Below are positions 8,330-16,194 of a stretch of 33,477 bases of DNA, in pieces. The notes under the pieces were generated by a model, which searched no databases, had not been told where the DNA came from, and worked only from the letters and a program-made list of their open reading frames with translations. This stretch comes from Planctomycetaceae bacterium (GTDB lineage Bacteria > Planctomycetota > Planctomycetia > Pirellulales > Lacipirellulaceae), in NCBI GenBank assembly GCA_003233055.1, contig QIKP01000079.1, positions 1 through 33,477 of the forward strand, read 5' to 3'. The position numbers were made by a program, and so were the translations under genes. The stretch's first letter is position 1. The number at the start of each line of letters is the position of its first letter.

Positions 8330-9393
8330 GTCCGGCTCTTCCATCGGAGTGCGGAGAGCGCGACGGCTGGGCCGAGAAGGCATGTCGCGAGCGATTTGCT
8401 TGCTGCGATTTCTTCCGACTCGGCGTCGAGTTTCCAAGGAAAGACTTCGCGTGACAACCGTTCGGTCAGGCAATGGCCAATACCTGGCAGCGTCGCGCCG
8501 CCTCCAAACAAGTAGATGCGTTGGGGGGCGAGCCGTTTGCCAATCGACTGAAGGTAATGCAGGGTTCGCTCTAATTCGCCGGTCAAGGCGACGATCGCCG
8601 GCTCGATGATTTTTTCCAAGACGATGGCAACCATGTCCTCGGCATGGGGCGGGAGTGCCGAAGTGACTCGCAAAAGTTCGCCTGCTTCTTCTTCGGAAAG
8701 GTCGAGCTCTTCGGCAACATGGGAGACCGTTTCACGAAAGGCGGTCTGCTTCAACTGCCGAACGTAGACCGGTTGGCCCGCGTCGAGGAGTACGAAAGTC
8801 GCTCCGGAGTATCCCCAATCGATCGCGGCGAGCATCTTTCCGGTTGTGCGATCGACTTCGCCAACGGCTCTAGCCAGGGCCAACGGGAGGCCATCGATGG
8901 CACGGCAATCGAGCCCCACCCGCACCAAGTCGCCTGCAAGCCGATCGGACCAATCGCAAGAGGTGGAGAGGATGTGAATCCCTTTTTGATTCGTTTTTCC
9001 GCCCCGTCCCAGTGGCAAGCCGGCCCAGTAGTCGAAGACCCGGCCGCGTAAGTCGATGCCGATCACGGTAAATTCCTCTGCGATCGCGGAAAGCGGATTC
9101 GTCTCGTCCGAGGCAACGGTCGTGTTGTTCCACTCACAGGCGGCTGTAGGCAGCAGTGCAGCCGAGGCGCGTCCTTCGCATCGCGGGGCATTGGCCAGAA
9201 CCGTTTGGAGTTCGTCGGCCGAGGAGCGGGGGGCCATCTCGGCGAGGTTGACTTCTTGCCAACCTTCCTGCCGCACGACCATGGCTGCCTCTTCCAGTCG
9301 CAGCTTTCCCCCCTGCCGAACCACCTGCGCAAGCTTCACCGAGCTCGCGCCGATATCGAGGCCAATCCATCCGTGTTGGTTGCGGGGCGACAT
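8326..9393 (-). CDS. pilM: PilM, actin-like ATPase of pilus assembly
   Basis: This 355-residue cytoplasmic protein has an actin/FtsA-type fold. The N-terminal phosphate-1 motif reads WIGLDIGASSVKLAQV, as in PilM and SHS2-containing proteins. A second phosphate motif lies at AAIDWGYSGATFVLL, and the adenosine motif at IYLFGGGATLPGI near the C-terminus. PilM forms a ring on the PilN tail and relays the state of the motor ATPase. The start is ATG 9393. The gene overlaps the PilN-like gene by four bases and follows GspF after a 92-base gap. The length matches the family (about 350 residues). Confidence 0.9.
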   Translation of the reverse strand: MSPRNQHGWIGLDIGASSVKLAQVVRQGGKLRLEEAAMVVRQEGWQEVNLAEMAPRSSADELQTVLANAPRCEGRASAALLPTAACEWNNTTVASDETNPLSAIAEEFTVIGIDLRGRVFDYWAGLPLGRGGKTNQKGIHILSTSCDWSDRLAGDLVRVGLDCRAIDGLPLALARAVGEVDRTTGKMLAAIDWGYSGATFVLLDAGQPVYVRQLKQTAFRETVSHVAEELDLSEEEAGELLRVTSALPPHAEDMVAIVLEKIIEPAIVALTGELERTLHYLQSIGKRLAPQRIYLFGGGATLPGIGHCLTERLSREVFPWKLDAESEEIAASKSLATCLLGPAVALSALRWKSRT

Positions 9394-9463
9394 GGTTCGT
9401 AAGTTGTTCGTGGTTAGTTGAAGAAGGTTCGTGGAGACATGGATGTTCTCCCTGTTTTTCGGA

Positions 9464-9497
9464 GCCTTAGCGTTTCCCCGAGGCCTTAGCGTTTCCC
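9464..9497. repeat. 15-bp direct duplication at the end of gspF
   Basis: GCCTTAGCGTTTCCC occurs at 9464-9478 and again at 9483-9497, a period of 19 bases. The second copy holds the stop codon and last codons of the GspF-like gene, so the first is probably a slippage duplication of the gene end in the gap before pilM. Confidence 0.6.
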
Positions 9498-10610
9498 TGA
9501 GAACGACGAGAGGTCGAAGACCGGTAGCATGACCGCCAAGACAACCACCGCGACGATCGCTCCCATGACGACGGTAATCATGGGCTCCAGCACGGTGACG
9601 ACCTGTCGCGATCGGTTCTCTCCTTCCTCCTCGAAATAAATACCGACAAGTTTCGCGACTTCTGCCAACTTGCCGGTCTGTTCGGCGGTAGCGAGCATTT
9701 CGCTGGCGGAGGGGGGGACGATGGGGCTATTGCCAAACTCGCTGGCAAAGGTTCGACCGTTGACCACCGCCTCTTCGATGTCCGCAAACAATTGTTTGTA
9801 GAGGGAATTTTTCATGGCGGTGCGCGCCAGCCGAACACTTTCGAGCAAGGTCACCCCGCTTTCCATCATCATGCCAATCAGCCGACAAGCGCGGCCGACC
9901 AGGAGCGTTTGGCTGACTTCGCCTAGGAGCGGTAGGTGGAGGACCAGGTAATCCACTAGGCGGTTGCCGGCACGGGTGGTGGGGAGGAGCGCTAGCCCGG
10001 CGAAGAGGGCCATGGTAACGGGGCCCCAGGCCCACCACCGGTTACCCAGTTCGTCCGCCACAGCAATCAAAACCTGTGTGATCCAGGGGAGCGTCATGTC
10101 GTAGTCGGCAAAGAGCTTTGCAAACTTTGGTAGCACAAAAACGAGCAGCACGCCAATCACGACGGCCGACACGCAGGTCAATAGGACGGGGTAGATCAAC
10201 AGCGACCGCAAGGTTCGCGAGAGGCGGAGCTGGCTGCGCTGTAGCTCGGCGAGTTGGTCCAACACCTCGGACATATTCCCCGACGCTTCCCCGGCGGCAA
10301 CGGTGGCGACGTAGGCTGCGTCAAAGACTTCAGGGAACGATTGCAGCGCGTCGGAGAACGACCGACCACCAATCACCGCGTCGTGGGTCTCCTGCAGTAC
10401 ACTCGCCAGCGCCGGTCGGCGGCATTGCCTCGCAAGCGACTGAAGGGCCGACGTCACATCGACTCCCGACCTTACCATGATGGCAAGCTGCGCCGTCAGG
10501 TTCGCCACATCGGTGCCGCTAACGCGGACCCGGCGCGTTGGACGGCGCGCAGGGGCAAACGACTCGCCCAGGGCGACGGCAACCAGCGGTTTGGCGGTGT
10601 CGAGTTGCAT
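9486..10610 (-). CDS. type II secretion/pilus inner-membrane platform protein (GspF/PilC)
   Basis: This 374-residue polytopic protein has the two homologous GspF domains. The first, about residues 30-150, includes LTAQLAIMVRSGVDVTSALQ, and the second, about 235-355, includes GRACRLIGMMMESGVTLLES. Each is followed by hydrophobic helices: LLIYPVLLTCVSAVVIGVLL, a middle WWAWGPVTMALFAGLALL, and a C-terminal segment with TVVMGAIVAVVVLAVMLPVF. It is predicted to couple the GspE/PilB ATPase to pseudopilin addition. The frame allows TTG at 10613, but the adjacent ATG at 10610 is preferred. It lies 63 bases after the GspE stop, with a hairpin between. Confidence 0.92.
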   Translation of the reverse strand: MQLDTAKPLVAVALGESFAPARRPTRRVRVSGTDVANLTAQLAIMVRSGVDVTSALQSLARQCRRPALASVLQETHDAVIGGRSFSDALQSFPEVFDAAYVATVAAGEASGNMSEVLDQLAELQRSQLRLSRTLRSLLIYPVLLTCVSAVVIGVLLVFVLPKFAKLFADYDMTLPWITQVLIAVADELGNRWWAWGPVTMALFAGLALLPTTRAGNRLVDYLVLHLPLLGEVSQTLLVGRACRLIGMMMESGVTLLESVRLARTAMKNSLYKQLFADIEEAVVNGRTFASEFGNSPIVPPSASEMLATAEQTGKLAEVAKLVGIYFEEEGENRSRQVVTVLEPMITVVMGAIVAVVVLAVMLPVFDLSSFSGKR

Positions 10611-10649
10611 CAATTTGGTTAGTCGTTAGTGGTCCAGTATTTCCTAGTC

Positions 10650-10667
10650 GACGAGCAACGTCTCGTC
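10650..10667. repeat. hairpin in GspE-GspF gap
   Basis: GACGAG (10650-10655) and CTCGTC (10662-10667) with loop CAACGT form a six-base stem between the ATPase and platform genes. Stem and loop resemble the palindrome at 7730-7753. On the plus strand T5 follows four bases later, but no plus-strand gene ends here. Confidence 0.45.
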
Positions 10668-10673
10668 CGGTTT

Positions 10674-12458
10674 TTAGTCATGCATCGCGATTCGGGCGAC
10701 TTCCTCAAGGCTGGTGACTTCCTGTTTGGCGAGTTCGAGTCCAGCATCCAGGAGCGTGCGGTAGTTCTTCTTGTCGAACCAGTCGCGGACCGACTGTTGG
10801 TCCGCCTCGGCTGCGATCAACTCTCGGAGTCCCGCATCGGCGGGGAGTAGTTCGTAGATGCCGTGCCGTCCCCGATAGCCGGTATCAAAGCAGTCGCGGC
10901 AGCCTTCGCCTCGGGCGAAGCTACGGTGCGTGTCGCCTTGGTACTGGAGCGACTCGAGAAATTCTTGGCTGGCGTAGTGCGAGGTTCGGCATCGGGGGCA
11001 GAGAGTTCGGACGAGTCGCTGTGCCAAGACGCCAATGAGGGCCGAGGCAATCTTGTAGGGTTCGACTCCCATGTCCCTCATCCGAGTGATTGCCCCTATG
11101 CTGTCGTTGGTATGCAAGGTACTGAGCACGAGGTGCCCGGTCAGGGCCGCTTGGACGGCGACTTTGGCCGTTTCCGCATCGCGAATCTCGCCGACCATGA
11201 TGACATCGGGGTCTTGCCGAAGGATGGCACGGAGCGCCGATGCGAAGCTCACCTTTCGGGTCGAATCGATCTGGACTTGGTTAACGAGCTCGATTTGGTA
11301 CTCGACCGGGTCCTCGACCGTCACGATGTTGCGTTGGACCGACTTGATCAGTTCCAGTGCGGAGTAGAGGGTCGTGGTTTTGCCGCTTCCGGTCGGGCCG
11401 GTGACCAGCAGCAATCCGTAGGGTCGCGCAAGGAGTCCCTTGAGGGTCGGGAGCATGTCGAGGGGCATCCCCAGCTCGTCAAGATTGAAGGTGAGCCGCT
11501 GCTTGTCGAGAACTCGCATCACTACTTTTTCGCCGAGGACGGTCGGCAACGTAGAAATTCGGAGGTCGACTTCCTTCCCGTCGACGATGACTTGGCAGCG
11601 TCCATCTTGTGGGAGTCGCTGCTCGGCGATGTCGAGCTTGGCCATGACTTTGATTCGAGAGACGATCGCCGGATAGATATCGCGGCGCGGCCTCAGCATC
11701 TCGACGAGCTGTCCGTCAATGCGAAAGCGAACGATGCCATACTTACGGCCTGGCTCGACATGGATATCGCTCGCTATCTTACGAATCGCCTGAAGGATGA
11801 GGTAGTTCACCAGGTTGATGACGGGGCTGCCTTCCACCAAGTCTTGCACCGAGGCGATGTCGGCAGTGCTGATGTCGGCTTGCAGTTCGACGGCGGCGTC
11901 GTCCATGTCGGCAGTGACCGCATCGACCTCAAAATCGTCTTCGTAGCCCCGTTTAAGCATCCGCTCGATCGCTGTCCGAAACGCGAACACCGGCTGGACA
12001 TGGAGATGGGTCACTCGCTCGATCAAGTCGATGTGTGACAAGTTAAACGGGTCGTGCATCGCGACGATCAGTTGACGCCGAACGCGGAAGAGCGCCAGGA
12101 CATGAAGTCTTTCGGCCAATTCGCGGGGGATCAAGCTGACCGCGACCGGATCGAGGAGTCCCTCACGCAGTCGTGCGGCGGGAACACCGATTTGGGCTTC
12201 GATGTAAGGCAGCAGTTGTTCTTCGCTGACCGCTCCCATTTCGACCAGCGTTTCCCCCAACGGCTGTTTGCTGGTCGCTTGTTCGGCTAGGGCTGCCTCA
12301 AGGTCTTCGGCGGAAAGCAAGTTGGCGCCGAGGAGCTGCTGGCCGAGGGGACGGTGCTTGACGGCCGTTGCCTGATCGATGGCGGTTTCCCCTTCCATCG
12401 GTGCGGTGAGCGCAACAATTTCCTCGGGGGGGTGAGGAGAATCGACGATAGTATTCAT
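10674..12458 (-). CDS. GspE/PilB family secretion motor ATPase
   Basis: This 594-residue cytoplasmic hexameric ATPase should power pseudopilus assembly. The N-terminal region has two tandem MshEN-like motifs, PLGQQLLGANLLSAEDLEAA and PLGETLVEMGAVSEEQLLPY (about residues 37-90); in other members this domain binds c-di-GMP. The motor domain has Walker A GPTGSGKTTT, the Asp box TVEDPVEY, Walker B DVIMVGEIRDAET and the His box LSTLHTND. A CPRC/CRDC zinc site sits near the C-terminus, as in assembly (not retraction) ATPases. No PilT-like gene is in the window. The ATG overlaps the STAS gene stop by four bases, tying motor synthesis to that regulator. Confidence 0.95.
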   Translation of the reverse strand: MNTIVDSPHPPEEIVALTAPMEGETAIDQATAVKHRPLGQQLLGANLLSAEDLEAALAEQATSKQPLGETLVEMGAVSEEQLLPYIEAQIGVPAARLREGLLDPVAVSLIPRELAERLHVLALFRVRRQLIVAMHDPFNLSHIDLIERVTHLHVQPVFAFRTAIERMLKRGYEDDFEVDAVTADMDDAAVELQADISTADIASVQDLVEGSPVINLVNYLILQAIRKIASDIHVEPGRKYGIVRFRIDGQLVEMLRPRRDIYPAIVSRIKVMAKLDIAEQRLPQDGRCQVIVDGKEVDLRISTLPTVLGEKVVMRVLDKQRLTFNLDELGMPLDMLPTLKGLLARPYGLLLVTGPTGSGKTTTLYSALELIKSVQRNIVTVEDPVEYQIELVNQVQIDSTRKVSFASALRAILRQDPDVIMVGEIRDAETAKVAVQAALTGHLVLSTLHTNDSIGAITRMRDMGVEPYKIASALIGVLAQRLVRTLCPRCRTSHYASQEFLESLQYQGDTHRSFARGEGCRDCFDTGYRGRHGIYELLPADAGLRELIAAEADQQSVRDWFDKKNYRTLLDAGLELAKQEVTSLEEVARIAMHD

Positions 12459-12790
12459 CGGGCGAAACTCCTTATGCCAGCACTGGACGTCTCGAACATT
12501 TCGAAGCGATCACCGACACCCGAGAGACGGAGGATATCGCTGACCAAGGGAACGGTACCGGTCAGTTTCATAGCGCCCCCTCGCATGGCGATTTCTTCTT
12601 GGGCGTCGAGCAGTCCCTCCAGCCCATCGCTGTCAATCAGCGGCACAGCCGTCATATCGCAGACGACGAGCGGCGCACCAGCCTGGATGACCTGCGCCAG
12701 GGCGTCGGCTAGCTCGGCCGATTTTTCGGCGTTCAGGGTCCCATCGATCCGCAGCACATCGACCGCACCTTGTGTCTCGGTTGGAATCAC
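12455..12790 (-). CDS. STAS-domain protein (anti-anti-sigma factor-like)
   Basis: This 111-residue single-domain protein has the STAS fold: a beta start VDVLRIDGTLNAEKSAELAD, then the diagnostic DMTAVPLIDSDGLEGLLDAQ. The Ser in IDSDGL lies where SpoIIAA-type proteins are phosphorylated. Such proteins usually control partner kinases by phosphorylation of that Ser. Start is GTG at 12790, overlapping the histidine-kinase stop (GTGA). Its stop overlaps the ATPase start. No SpoIIAB-type anti-sigma kinase is visible nearby, so the partner may be the upstream histidine kinase or encoded elsewhere. A structural or scaffold role in the secretion locus is also possible. Confidence 0.88.
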   Translation of the reverse strand: MIPTETQGAVDVLRIDGTLNAEKSAELADALAQVIQAGAPLVVCDMTAVPLIDSDGLEGLLDAQEEIAMRGGAMKLTGTVPLVSDILRLSGVGDRFEMFETSSAGIRSFAR

Positions 12791-14625
12791 AGTCTCGCCT
12801 CCTGTTGCAGCGGAAGCGTTACCGTAAACTGGGTTCCTTCGTCTAGTTGGCTCGTGAGGGAGAGTTCGCCACCATGCAGCCGAACAATCTCCCGTGCGAG
12901 GGCGAGCCCCAGCCCAGTCCCTGGTTCGGCTTGCACTCGAGGATCGCTGCTTCGGAAGAATTTCTCGAAGACCTTCGGGAGTTCTTCCTCGGAGATTCCG
13001 ACACCCGTGTCTTCCACCACCGCCGATAGGACTCCAGCGGTCAACTTGGCTTGCAGTTTTACCGTCCCTTTTTCAGGCGTGTACTTCGAGGCATTTCCGA
13101 GCAGGTTGACCAGCATCGCCGAAAATTTGTCTTTGTCGAGGTAAGCTTTGCCCAGTTTCTCGGAGAGGTGGACGTCGAATTTTTGCGATTTCTTGCGTAG
13201 GAGTGGTTGGACCTTCTCGACGACTTCGCCAAAAAACCGCTGGAGATCCACACTTTGCCGGTGGATCGCGAGCGACCCAATTTCCATGCTGCTCACGGAG
13301 AGGAGGTCGTCGACGAATCGAGCCAGTCGGGTCGCCTCTTGGTTGATGGTATTGCAGAATTCCTTCTGTTGCTCGACATCGACATCGTCCATGATGGCCA
13401 AGGTCTCGGCATAGGCTTTGATATTTGCCAGTGGAGTCCGAAGTTCGTGGGTTGCGGCATCAATGAATTGGTTTCGGGTCGTTTCTGCCAGCTTTTGCTG
13501 CGTGACATCACGAAGCGACCAGACGTGTCCAGCATTCCCTTTGCCAAGCGGTCGTCGAGCGATACGAAGGGATCGCATCCGCTCCCCGGAAGTGCGGTTA
13601 ATCTCCGTGCTCGTTGGTTTTTCGGTGCCCCCCTCCATGAAAACGTCCAGGGCGTCGGGGTTGTCGATTCGATTCGATAGGTACTCGCTCAGGGAGCAGC
13701 CGTTGAGGGGGCCTTCTTCTTGAAACTCTCCCAACAGTGCGGTGATTGCTCGATTGGCAAAGGTGATTTTTCCCTCCGCATCGGTAACGGCGAGTCCGTC
13801 GGCGAGGCTTTCGAGAACCTGTTTCGAGGTGTCGTGCTGATGCCTTCGGATCGCTTTGGCCACCCGTTGGCTGATGTCTTGCTGTCCCCCCTCCTGCTTG
13901 GCTCGGGCGATTTGGTCAACGATGCGATTCCAACCGGTATGGATGTCGCTTCGCGAAGCGAGCTTTCTTGTTTCGATCGGGGCAGAGGCCGCGGCGCGCC
14001 CGATCTTTGAGAGCTGATCGTGAACGCTGGCTATCGGCAGGGTGAGTCGTCGGAGACTAAGGGCCCCCGCACCAATCAAAAGCAGAGGGGTCAGGATGGC
14101 TATCGGCGCGGTCTCGGCTGCCGCCTTGGCGGTGGTCCAAAAGTCGGGAGAGGGCAACACGACCCATAACTGGCCGATCGACTCTTCGCCCACGATCAAG
14201 GGGACACGAAACTCAACCAATTTTTGTCCGTTGGGGTCTTCGTATTCGGTTGCCTCGACATTGCCCCATCGTTTTTGGGGCCCGCTGTTGGCAACGGCTT
14301 TCTTGCCCATTTGTCTTCGATCGGTGTGGGCGATGAACTTCCCGCTGGAATCGATGACGGCGCAGCAGGAGAATCGCCCATCCCCTCGGATTCGATCGAG
14401 CAAGCGACCGAGTGCCTCGTCGCCATGGCGGAGGTGCTCGATTTCGACGGCTGCGGCCGCCCTTCCGAGTTGTGACAGGCACTCACTTTCGGTCCGGGTT
14501 GCGAGGATCGCATGGACCGTGAAGACGACACCGATCGAGAGCCAAGTCACCGCGATAACGGAGAAGAGCAGGTAGCAGGAAACTACTTGTCTCGGAAATC
14601 CAAGTTGAAATCGGCTGCGGGGCAT
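12787..14625 (-). CDS. membrane sensor histidine kinase with PAS domain
   Basis: About 612 residues. A membrane helix (about 14-38), a periplasmic sensor region (about 39-168) and a second helix (about 170-190) are followed by a linker and a PAS-type domain (LESLADGLAVTDAEGKITFA and beyond). The kinase core has the H-box ATHELRTPLANIKAYAE with the phospho-accepting His, the N-box NLLGNASKYTP, and the G-boxes DTGVGI and GTGLGLAL. It should autophosphorylate and donate to a receiver, most simply the response regulator encoded just upstream. The frame permits TTG at 14628, but ATG 14625 is immediately adjacent. It ends in a four-base overlap with the STAS gene. The sensed signal is unknown. Confidence 0.92.
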   Translation of the reverse strand: MPRSRFQLGFPRQVVSCYLLFSVIAVTWLSIGVVFTVHAILATRTESECLSQLGRAAAAVEIEHLRHGDEALGRLLDRIRGDGRFSCCAVIDSSGKFIAHTDRRQMGKKAVANSGPQKRWGNVEATEYEDPNGQKLVEFRVPLIVGEESIGQLWVVLPSPDFWTTAKAAAETAPIAILTPLLLIGAGALSLRRLTLPIASVHDQLSKIGRAAASAPIETRKLASRSDIHTGWNRIVDQIARAKQEGGQQDISQRVAKAIRRHQHDTSKQVLESLADGLAVTDAEGKITFANRAITALLGEFQEEGPLNGCSLSEYLSNRIDNPDALDVFMEGGTEKPTSTEINRTSGERMRSLRIARRPLGKGNAGHVWSLRDVTQQKLAETTRNQFIDAATHELRTPLANIKAYAETLAIMDDVDVEQQKEFCNTINQEATRLARFVDDLLSVSSMEIGSLAIHRQSVDLQRFFGEVVEKVQPLLRKKSQKFDVHLSEKLGKAYLDKDKFSAMLVNLLGNASKYTPEKGTVKLQAKLTAGVLSAVVEDTGVGISEEELPKVFEKFFRSSDPRVQAEPGTGLGLALAREIVRLHGGELSLTSQLDEGTQFTVTLPLQQEARL

Positions 14626-14675
14626 CAATGTTGCGAGTCGAGAGAGGAGATTAGGGGAAGCCGACGGGCTACGTT

Positions 14676-14701
14676 TCGCGCCGGTCAGGCAACCGGCGCG
14701 A
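14676..14701 (-). other. 10-bp perfect hairpin over response-regulator stop
   Basis: TCGCGCCGGT (14676-14685) and ACCGGCGCGA (14692-14701) form a perfect GC-rich stem with a six-base loop. It covers the last codons and stop of the response regulator. No T-run follows on the minus strand, so it is more likely to reduce readthrough or protect the RNA than to act as a full terminator ahead of the kinase gene. Confidence 0.55.
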
Positions 14702-15071
14702 GAAGGTTCTGGACGGTGGCGAGAACCTGCGACGGGCTGAATGGTTTAGGAAACGTTGCGGCAATATCCAATTCTTTGCACAGCTGGGGCAGCTCGAGTT
14801 CGAGACCTTTTGCGGTAAGTAGCACCACCGGAACGTCGGCATACTGCTCGGAGTTACGGAGACGACCACAAAGTTCGACACCGGTCATCTCGGGCATCTG
14901 TTGGTCGGTAAGTATCAAGTCAAAATGCTGCTGGTTGGCCAGCTCCCACGCAATGCGTCCATTCGCGGCCTGCACGACCTCGAAGCCTGCCCGGCTCAGG
15001 GTGAATTCAATGACGCGCGAAAGGGCCACGTTGTCTTCCGCCACGAGAATTCTGGGAGGTTGGGATTCCAT
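14685..15071 (-). CDS. single-domain response regulator (CheY-like)
   Basis: This 128-residue receiver has no output domain. It has the acidic pair in ILVAEDN (residues 12-13), phospho-acceptor Asp56 in LILTDQQMPEMTG, Thr86 in LLTAKG and Lys109 in FPKPFSP. The open frame continues upstream to 15218, but the ATG at 15071 starts right at the receiver fold. It precedes the membrane histidine kinase by about 60 bases and follows the pilin-gene terminator. Stand-alone receivers usually act by protein contact; here the target could be the kinase, the STAS protein or the secretion motor. That is inference from position. Confidence 0.9.
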   Translation of the reverse strand: MESQPPRILVAEDNVALSRVIEFTLSRAGFEVVQAANGRIAWELANQQHFDLILTDQQMPEMTGVELCGRLRNSEQYADVPVVLLTAKGLELELPQLCKELDIAATFPKPFSPSQVLATVQNLLAPVA

Positions 15072-15226
15072 CGAGATTATTACCAAGGGACGGACAGACC
15101 GGCGTCTTGTAACTCTTCGGTTCGTTGCGACGGGTAACTTCGTTACAACCGGCGAGACGGGCTTCAACGGAATAGTCGGAGAAACTGGCCTGAACTGGCC
15201 TGCTTGCCCAGCCAGCAAGGTTTGCC

Positions 15227-15268
15227 AAAAAAAAGGCTAAGCCGCGAGCGGTTGCTCACGACTTAGCC
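15227..15268 (-). terminator. intrinsic terminator after pilin gene
   Basis: Reading the minus strand, GGCTAAG/CTTAGCC (15268-15262 with 15241-15235) forms the base of a long stem whose inner part CGTGAGC/GCTCGCG pairs with one mismatch. Eight T residues follow (complement of A8 at 15227-15234). It lies 40 bases after the pilin stop and should separate an abundant pilin transcript from the regulator and secretion genes downstream. Confidence 0.85.
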
Positions 15269-15308
15269 TAGAGATAGAGAGTAAAGGTTTAAGGTCCGCA
15301 CAGGAGGT

Positions 15309-15743
15309 CTAGAAAGTATCGTAGTTGCCAGTACCGCTAGCACTCCCAGAATTGTCGTTGACAATAAACGTGCCGTCAACGTTGTTAAACATCCAGCCAG
15401 TCAGGCCATCGGCAGTCGTCACTCCCTCTGTCGTTGCCACCGTGATGAGATTGTTGCTATTCGCACCCACGGGGCAAGCGGGGAACAGGCCTCTCAGATA
15501 GGGTTCGAGGGCGGGATGGAAGTCGCTGGTGCCATCGCCCGAGCAAGGAGGCAAGTCGCCCTCATTCTGTGCTGTATAGAGCTCGATCGCGTTGCGGATG
15601 ATCCCCAGCGTTTGCCGGAGGCCATTGTCGGTGGCGTCGGCCGAGGTCCGGAGGAACTTGGGAGCGGCTACGCCGGCCAATATCCCGAGGATCATGATGA
15701 CGACCACCAATTCTACCAGTGTGAATCCTGTTTTTTTCTTCAT
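15309..15743 (-). CDS. type II secretion-type major pseudopilin (GspG/PilE-like)
   Basis: This 144-residue protein starts at ATG 15743. It has a class III leader MKKKTG followed by FTLVELVVVIMILGILAGVA; prepilin peptidase should cut after Gly6, leaving N-terminal Phe and Glu5. The hydrophobic helix ends APKF, then a globular part begins with an alpha-helix (LRQTLGIIRNAIELYTAQ). Two cysteines (LPPCSG, FPACPVG) could form a disulfide. The mature part is GspG-sized. It is the only pilin-like gene here and is first on the strand of the secretion locus, separated by a strong terminator, which fits high-level expression. No prepilin peptidase lies in the window. The upstream frame extension to 15884 is unlikely. 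Confidence 0.92.
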   Translation of the reverse strand: MKKKTGFTLVELVVVIMILGILAGVAAPKFLRTSADATDNGLRQTLGIIRNAIELYTAQNEGDLPPCSGDGTSDFHPALEPYLRGLFPACPVGANSNNLITVATTEGVTTADGLTGWMFNNVDGTFIVNDNSGSASGTGNYDTF

Positions 15744-16194
15744 GGGTATCCAATGCTCCGAAAATAAATGATTAGTCCAGAGAACGATTTTTCTCGTATC
15801 TTTGGTAAGTAGAATCCTGAGACAGGAGGATTGCTGACTGTATTGAGTGTTTCTCTCCGTCTTTGCTGACGGTCTTACTGGCAATACTAGGTCACGATTA
15901 ACACGAGGGTAGGCTAAAACAGATTTTGGCTCACGGGCCGCATCGTGCTATCGAGCTGCCCCCCCCGGATGATCGTTACCATCCGTCGCAGAGTTGGCAA
16001 ACAACGGTTGACGTTGTCTTCTCGTGACGTACGGTTTTCGAAGGAACTTTCCCTGCCGTGCGCGTCCCTGCCTGCGCACGGGATATTCGTGTGACAGGTT
16101 GATTCGATGATCTCGCGTTTTTTCTGCTGTTCCAGCCCGTCACGGCGGAGCAGCGCTGCTGTTCTTCCTTTTATGCCGGTCCTTTCCCGAATCC
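15744..16194. other. divergent regulatory region, pilin / HD-GYP
   Basis: This 451-base gap lies between the divergent pilin and HD-GYP genes and must hold both promoters, though no convincing -35/-10 pair is evident. On the pilin side it is AT-richer. A hairpin, CCGTGCGC (16056-16063) with GCGCACGG (16074-16081), lies about 115 bases before the HD-GYP start. A minor CCGTC/GACGG stem lies near 15857-15873. No small gene is supported. Confidence 0.45.

Noticed and set aside
10863..12038. Plus-strand open frame of 391 codons
   Set aside because: It is antisense to the GspE/PilB ATPase, which has intact Walker motifs; high GC explains the open antisense frame.
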